The notes under the pieces are model-generated. The model was given only the letters and a program-made list of their open reading frames with translations, made no database searches and was not told where the DNA came from. Made by a program: the position numbers and the translations under genes. Shown piece after piece: positions 33,326 through 37,186 of a DNA stretch of 37,186 bases (position 1 is its first letter; each line of letters begins with the position of its first letter). The stretch lies in NCBI GenBank assembly GCA_022776205.1, contig JALFIK010000024.1:1-37186 (forward strand). Direction: 5' to 3'. The stretch comes from Eubacterium sp. Lineage in GTDB: Bacteria > Bacillota > Clostridia > Lachnospirales > Lachnospiraceae.

Positions 33326-34145
33326 GAAGGTTTAGTTTTTTAGTCATTATATATTTTGTTCCAAACCAGCATAAAAGAATACAGAGGATCGTGAAAATAT
33401 TACTGCAAATCATAATCGGATTCATACATTTCTGGAAATATTCCGGATAATTTCCCGGAAGTGCCGGAATGGTTTCTGCCCACTGGTTAAATCCAAAAAT
33501 AATCAGCTCAATAAATCCGAAGATCTGATTGATCACATAGATTCCGATATAGGTTCCAATGGCACCGAGAATCTTGTGGGAAGGGAAGAGACTTCCTACG
33601 GAAATGCTCACATAAAGCATGGTAATCAGGATAAACGGAGATAAAAGCAGGCTCAATGCAGCCAGTATGCTGAATACTGGAACTTTCAGAGCCATAGCCC
33701 ATACCTCCGGGAAAAAGGAGCCGAACAGAACAGAGAAAAACTCTTTATCGGCAATCAGAATACAGGCTGAAACGGCGACAACAATAATGTCAATCAAAAG
33801 CCATAAAAAGGCAGCAAGCCCTTTTGACAAGATAATCTGTGCAGGAGTGACCGGCAGGGTATTTGTAAGATATCCTTCATCGGTAAATACGTTTTTATAA
33901 AAACGGTATCCGCTGTAGATATATGTGAAAATACAGGCACTGAAGAGGACTAAGCACAGAGCAAAAATGAGAATGCCGGTGAGAGTATTTATCAGGGTAT
34001 TGCCAGACATGGTCAGATGGTCAAATCCTCCGCCGATGATAAAATACATTCTCGAAAGCAGGGCAAAGAGCAGAACTCCACCGTGGACCGGCAGCAACAG
34101 TCTGGAAATGGAACGCCATTCATGTTTAAATAATTTTCCTAACAT
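33321..34145 (-). CDS. ABC-2 type transporter permease
   Basis: The 274-residue protein is hydrophobic with about six membrane segments (near 17-38, 53-78, 105-127, 148-178, 192-218, 245-265). The cytoplasmic start MLGKLFKHEWRSISR is common in ABC-2 permeases of GntR-linked operons. It overlaps the ATPase gene by 7 bp, so the two form one transporter. Substrate unknown; homologous YtrA-type operons respond to cell-envelope-active compounds. Confidence 0.82.
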   Translation of the reverse strand: MLGKLFKHEWRSISRLLLPVHGGVLLFALLSRMYFIIGGGFDHLTMSGNTLINTLTGILIFALCLVLFSACIFTYIYSGYRFYKNVFTDEGYLTNTLPVTPAQIILSKGLAAFLWLLIDIIVVAVSACILIADKEFFSVLFGSFFPEVWAMALKVPVFSILAALSLLLSPFILITMLYVSISVGSLFPSHKILGAIGTYIGIYVINQIFGFIELIIFGFNQWAETIPALPGNYPEYFQKCMNPIMICSNIFTILCILLCWFGTKYIMTKKLNLQ

Positions 34146-34837
34146 TTGAATACCTCCCTGAACAGTACATCCACAGATTTTCCCTGCTGGAAGCGAATGT
34201 CCTCAACATCCTGCTGCAGGCGGATGTGCCCGTTTTGAATAAAAACAACTTCATCCAGAATATTCTCCACATCAGAAATCAGATGAGTGGAAATCAGAAT
34301 GGTTGCATCCGGTTCATAGTTATTAATGATGGTGCCTAAAATGTAATCTCTGGCAGCCGGGTCAACTCCGGCAATCGGTTCATCCAGACAATAAAGCTTT
34401 GCCCGTCGACTCATGACCAGAATCAGCTGCACCTTCTCCTTCGTCCCCTTCGACAGTGTCTTAATTCGGCGGGACGGATCAATGGACAGCTTTTCAAGCA
34501 TGGAAAAAGCCCTTTCTTTGTCGAAATCCTCATAGAAATCTTCGAAAAACCGGACAGCATCGCTAACCCGCTGGGATTCATCCAGATAAGTTCGTTCCGG
34601 TAAATAAGAAACAATTTTCTTCGTTTCCACGCCCGGAGCCATACCGTTAACCAGAAGAGTACCGCTATTTGGAGAAAGCAGTCCGTTAATCAGTTTGATC
34701 AGTGTAGTTTTTCCGCTTCCGTTTGGTCCTAACAGCCCGATAATGCGTCCGGATTCCAGGGACAGATTGATGTGGTCAAGAGCCACAGTATGGCCATATC
34801 TCTTTGATAAATCTTTACATACAAGAATCTGACTCAT
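34139..34837 (-). CDS. ABC transporter ATP-binding protein
   Basis: The 232-residue protein has Walker A GPNGSGKTTL (about 36-45), a signature region LSKGTKEKVQLIL in place of the classic LSGGQ, Walker B LYCLDEPIAGVDP, and the switch histidine in ISTHLI. It powers the adjacent membrane subunit. Its ATG overlaps the stop of the GntR gene (ATGA), indicating coupled translation. LSKGT is typical of ATPases in YtrA/BcrA-like export systems. Confidence 0.93.
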   Translation of the reverse strand: MSQILVCKDLSKRYGHTVALDHINLSLESGRIIGLLGPNGSGKTTLIKLINGLLSPNSGTLLVNGMAPGVETKKIVSYLPERTYLDESQRVSDAVRFFEDFYEDFDKERAFSMLEKLSIDPSRRIKTLSKGTKEKVQLILVMSRRAKLYCLDEPIAGVDPAARDYILGTIINNYEPDATILISTHLISDVENILDEVVFIQNGHIRLQQDVEDIRFQQGKSVDVLFREVFKC

Positions 34838-35205
34838 TTTTCTCTCTCCTTTCTGAATTTATCAAGTAACGCCAGCGTCATCTCATAATCAAATCCCATA
34901 TCTGCCATCTTCTCAAGAAAATATTTAATTTGTTCCGATGCCAGATTCTCTTTCATTTTTTCAATCATTTCCTTATCCTCTGTAATAAATCTTCCGCTGG
35001 TTCTCACCGAATAGACGAGTTCGTCTCTTTCCAGACCGGCGAGAGCCTTCTGCATTGTATTGGGATTCACTCCGGCCTGGGCCGCAAGATCACGGACAGA
35101 CGGGAGCTTCTCCCCGGGTTGATATCTTCCTGAAATAATATCCAGCGAAATCTTCTCAATAATCTGAGCGTAGATCGGACGGCTGGAATCAAGATTCCAT
35201 GACAT
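34834..35205 (-). CDS. GntR family regulator, YtrA type
   Basis: The 123-residue protein has a GntR winged-helix domain (about 1-75; SRPIYAQIIEKISLDIISGRYQPGEKLPSVRDLAAQAGVN) and a short C-terminal helical tail without a large effector domain, the YtrA subfamily layout. An in-frame ATG at 35226 lies upstream of the AGGAGG (35211-35218 area), so the start at 35205 is right. It is first in the ABC operon and very likely represses that operon through the palindrome at 35257-35276. Confidence 0.93.
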   Translation of the reverse strand: MSWNLDSSRPIYAQIIEKISLDIISGRYQPGEKLPSVRDLAAQAGVNPNTMQKALAGLERDELVYSVRTSGRFITEDKEMIEKMKENLASEQIKYFLEKMADMGFDYEMTLALLDKFRKEREK

Positions 35206-35256
35206 CAGGTCACCTCCTAACAACATAAATCTATGCCATTCGTATCACTGTGTTAC

Positions 35257-35276
35257 TGTACTAATAAATTAATACA
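35257..35276. promoter_or_regulatory. Palindromic operator of the GntR/ABC operon
   Basis: A 20-bp imperfect inverted repeat (TGTA-TAAT... ATTA-TACA pattern, 16 of 20 positions symmetric). It directly follows the -10 on the minus strand and covers the expected start site. Confidence 0.7.
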
Positions 35277-35305
35277 ATAATACGACTTCATTGTAATATT
35301 GTCAA
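35277..35305 (-). promoter_or_regulatory. Promoter of the GntR/ABC operon
   Basis: On the minus strand TTGACA (35305-35300), exactly 17 bp, TATTAT (35282-35277). Near consensus, so a repressor is needed to keep it quiet. Confidence 0.8.
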
Positions 35306-35352
35306 GAAAAAGATTAAAAAAATTTTCATGGAAAAATTTCCGGTTTCAGGGG

Positions 35353-35381
35353 TAGAAAGGGAAGGAAAAATGTTGTAGAAT
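35353..35381 (+). promoter_or_regulatory. Possible guaA promoter
   Basis: TAGAAA (35353-35358), 17 bp, TAGAAT (35376-35381). Weak -35. No purine riboswitch is visible before guaA; the leader would be only about 30 bases. Confidence 0.35.
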
Positions 35382-35415
35382 AACATACAAAAGTAATCAG
35401 ACAGGAGGAAATTCT

Positions 35416-36960
35416 TTGAAAAGAGAAACAGTCATTGTAATAGATTTCGGTGGCCAGTATAATCAGCTCGTTGCCAGACGTGTCCGTGAATGTAACGTCT
35501 ATTGCGAAATCTATTCATATAAAACAGATATTGAACAGATCAAAGCCATGAATCCGAAGGGGATTATCCTGACCGGCGGTCCGAACAGCTGCTACGAAGA
35601 AGATTCCCCGTCCTGCACGCGGGAGCTTTTCGAACTGGGAATCCCTGTTTTAGGGCTTTGTTATGGTGCACAGCTTATGATGCACGTCCTTGGCGGGAAA
35701 GTTGAAAAAGCCCCGGTGCGTGAGTATGGAAAAACAATCGTAAAAGTGAATACAGAATCCAGACTATTCCAGGGAATCGAAGAAGAAACAACCTGCTGGA
35801 TGAGCCATTTTGATTATATTTCCAAAGTGGCACCCGGTTTTGAAATCTGTGCCAGCACGGACAACTGCCCGGTTGCTGCTGCCCAGAATCCGGACAGACA
35901 GCTTTATGCGATCCAGTTTCACCCTGAAGTTCTCCATACCGTTCGCGGAAAAGAAATACTGAGTAATTATGTATATAATGTATGTCACTGTTCGGGCGAC
36001 TGGAAGATGGATTCCTTCGTGGAACAATCGATCCGGGCGATCCGGGAAAAAGTCGGTGATGGCAAGGTGCTCTGTGCACTGTCCGGCGGAGTTGATTCCT
36101 CCGTGGCTGCCGTACTCTTATCCAAAGCTGTCGGAAAACAGCTCACCTGTGTGTTTGTAGATCATGGCCTTCTTCGTAAAAATGAGGGAGACGAAGTCGA
36201 AGCAGTTTTCGGCCCGGAGGGTCCATATGACTTGAACTTTATCCGTGTCAATGCACAGGAACGTTATTATAAGAAACTGGCCGGTGTTACCGAACCGGAA
36301 GCGAAGCGTAAAATTATCGGAGAAGAATTCATCCGTGTCTTCGAAGAAGAAGCGAAGAAAATCGGTGCGGTGGATTATCTCGTTCAGGGAACTATCTATC
36401 CGGATGTGGTTGAAAGCGGTCTCGGCGGAGAATCTGCCGTGATCAAATCCCATCACAACGTGGGTGGACTTCCTGACTATGTTGATTTTAAGGAAATCAT
36501 AGAGCCTCTTCGCGATCTTTTCAAAGACGAAGTCCGCAAAGTCGGCCTCGAACTTGGCATTCCGGAGTATCTCGTATTCCGTCAGCCATTCCCGGGTCCG
36601 GGACTTGGCATCCGTATCATCGGTGAAGTTACCGCCGAAAAAGTCCGCATCGTGCAGGACGCCGATGCCATTTATCGGGAGGAAATTGCCAAAGCCGGCC
36701 TTGACAAGGAAATCAACCAGTACTTTGCAGCTCTTACAAACATGCGAAGCGTTGGTGTTATGGGTGATGAGAGAACTTACGACTATGCCGTTGCACTTCG
36801 TGCCGTCAAAACAATCGACTTTATGACCGCAGAATCCGCAGAGATTCCGTATGAGGTTCTCAATAAAGTAATGAACCGTATCATCAACGAAGTGAAGGGA
36901 GTAAACAGAGTATTCTACGATCTCACGAGCAAACCGCCGGGAACGATAGAGTTTGAATAG
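35416..36960 (+). CDS. guaA: GMP synthase (glutamine-hydrolysing)
   Basis: The 514-residue protein converts XMP, glutamine and ATP to GMP. The class I glutamine amidotransferase domain (1-190) has catalytic C82 in GLCYGAQ with H169 and E171 in QFHPEV. The ATP pyrophosphatase domain has the PP-loop SGGVDSS (about 223-229), and the C-terminal dimerisation domain ends in the typical TSKPPGTIEFE. It starts with TTG at 35416, preceded by AGGAGG at 35403-35408; no ATG matches the N-terminus. It is monocistronic here. It is a biosynthetic neighbour of the purine-catabolism cluster, but about 8 kb away and separately controlled. Confidence 0.98.
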   Translation: MKRETVIVIDFGGQYNQLVARRVRECNVYCEIYSYKTDIEQIKAMNPKGIILTGGPNSCYEEDSPSCTRELFELGIPVLGLCYGAQLMMHVLGGKVEKAPVREYGKTIVKVNTESRLFQGIEEETTCWMSHFDYISKVAPGFEICASTDNCPVAAAQNPDRQLYAIQFHPEVLHTVRGKEILSNYVYNVCHCSGDWKMDSFVEQSIRAIREKVGDGKVLCALSGGVDSSVAAVLLSKAVGKQLTCVFVDHGLLRKNEGDEVEAVFGPEGPYDLNFIRVNAQERYYKKLAGVTEPEAKRKIIGEEFIRVFEEEAKKIGAVDYLVQGTIYPDVVESGLGGESAVIKSHHNVGGLPDYVDFKEIIEPLRDLFKDEVRKVGLELGIPEYLVFRQPFPGPGLGIRIIGEVTAEKVRIVQDADAIYREEIAKAGLDKEINQYFAALTNMRSVGVMGDERTYDYAVALRAVKTIDFMTAESAEIPYEVLNKVMNRIINEVKGVNRVFYDLTSKPPGTIEFE

Positions 36961-37034
36961 TAGGCGGTGGCTTATATGTACCATGATGGATGGAAATTGG
37001 TTTATACGGATGATTCTCAAAGCAAAGAAAATTT

Positions 37035-37063
37035 TTGACATTTCTATGGAACCGTGATAATAT
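37035..37063 (+). promoter_or_regulatory. Strong promoter of a short transcript
   Basis: TTGACA (37035-37040), exactly 17 bp, TAATAT (37058-37063). No ORF follows; a terminator-like hairpin comes about 60 bp later. Confidence 0.7.
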
Positions 37064-37069
37064 GATTAT

Positions 37070-37160
37070 AGAAAAAGAGTGCTACCGATAGACGGTTAGT
37101 CCGATATAAAGTTAGACAAAAATTGCCGCTTAGTTTACCAGACTGGGGCGGCTATTTTTG
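37070..37160 (+). ncRNA. Candidate small RNA, possibly a type I antitoxin
   Basis: A transcript from the promoter just upstream would start near 37070 and end at the hairpin GCCGC (37125-37129) with GCGGC (37148-37152) followed by TATTTTT. Length about 90 bases. A small GAC-GGTTA-GTC stem lies near 37091. Its 3' half is antisense to the end of a possible minus-strand ORF. Promoter, size, terminator and convergent overlap fit RatA-like antitoxin RNAs. Confidence 0.45.
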
Positions 37161-37186
37161 TGGTTTATGATTATCCTTACCGAATG
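37130..37186 (-). CDS. Possible C-terminal end of a small toxin-like peptide (cut by window edge)
   Basis: On the minus strand the last 18 codons before a TAA at 37132-37130 read HSVRIIINHKNSRPSLVN. The rest lies beyond the window. A basic, hydrophilic tail after a presumed hydrophobic segment is how small holin-like/TxpA-type toxins end, and the overlap with a promoter-driven short plus-strand RNA supports that. Evidence is thin because neither start nor membrane segment can be seen. Confidence 0.3.
   Translation of the reverse strand, partial: HSVRIIINHKNSRPSLVN

Noticed and set aside
35206..35226. Upstream ATG of the GntR gene
   Set aside because: It lies upstream of the AGGAGG that serves the ATG at 35205.
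36118..37041. 307-residue open frame antisense to guaA
   Set aside because: It overlaps a complete, conserved guaA gene, has no SD and no recognisable domain; it is a codon-usage shadow.

Overview
The window looks like the chromosome of an anaerobic, low-to-mid GC Gram-positive, most likely a gut Clostridia species of the Lachnospiraceae type. The reasons are strong AGGAGG ribosome-binding sites, TTG starts on hflX and guaA, a CIRCE element beside htpG, class C sortase/pilin genes, a YtrA-type GntR/ABC operon, and a fermentative purine/diaminopropionate gene set. The genus call is an inference. I found no tRNA, rRNA, CRISPR array, insertion sequence or prophage.

Left part (1-12.0 kb): rplK and rplA, each preceded by a short mRNA structure that copies the ribosomal protein L1 site of 23S rRNA. 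A terminator and a membrane phosphoglycerol-transferase-like sulfatase follow, where rplJ would normally be expected. Next come htpG (minus strand, CIRCE nearby), an orphan siroheme sulfite/nitrite reductase, a two-gene sortase C/pilin unit, ridA, and an M20 metallopeptidase.

Centre (12.0-27.0 kb): two divergent operons around a 581-bp control region. Minus strand: YheO-type regulator, ygeX (diaminopropionate ammonia-lyase), ygeY (M20 hydrolase), ygeW (carbamoyltransferase), arcC (carbamate kinase). Plus strand: NCS2 purine permease, ssnA (amidohydrolase), ygfK (FAD/Fe-S oxidoreductase), an XdhD-like molybdenum hydroxylase, and a multi-cluster ferredoxin. This is a compact version of the anaerobic urate/purine catabolism cluster reported in recent years from gut bacteria. 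A likely flow is uptake, redox attack on the purine ring, ring hydrolysis, carbamoyl transfer giving carbamoyl phosphate, ATP from ArcC, and pyruvate plus ammonia from YgeX. RidA nearby could clear the 2-aminoacrylate made by YgeX. The individual steps of YgfK, SsnA, YgeY and YgeW are inferred. The control region has a strong promoter about 370 bp before the permease, a long foldable leader, and three copies of a GGTCTCTC element placed at the two operon starts.

Right part (27.0-37.2 kb): uvrB-uvrA-hflX; a minus-strand GntR/ABC ATPase/ABC permease operon with a palindromic operator just after its promoter; guaA; and at the right edge a promoter plus short terminated transcript that overlaps the 3' end of a possible small minus-strand ORF. 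The last looks like the antitoxin side of a type I toxin-antitoxin pair cut by the window edge.
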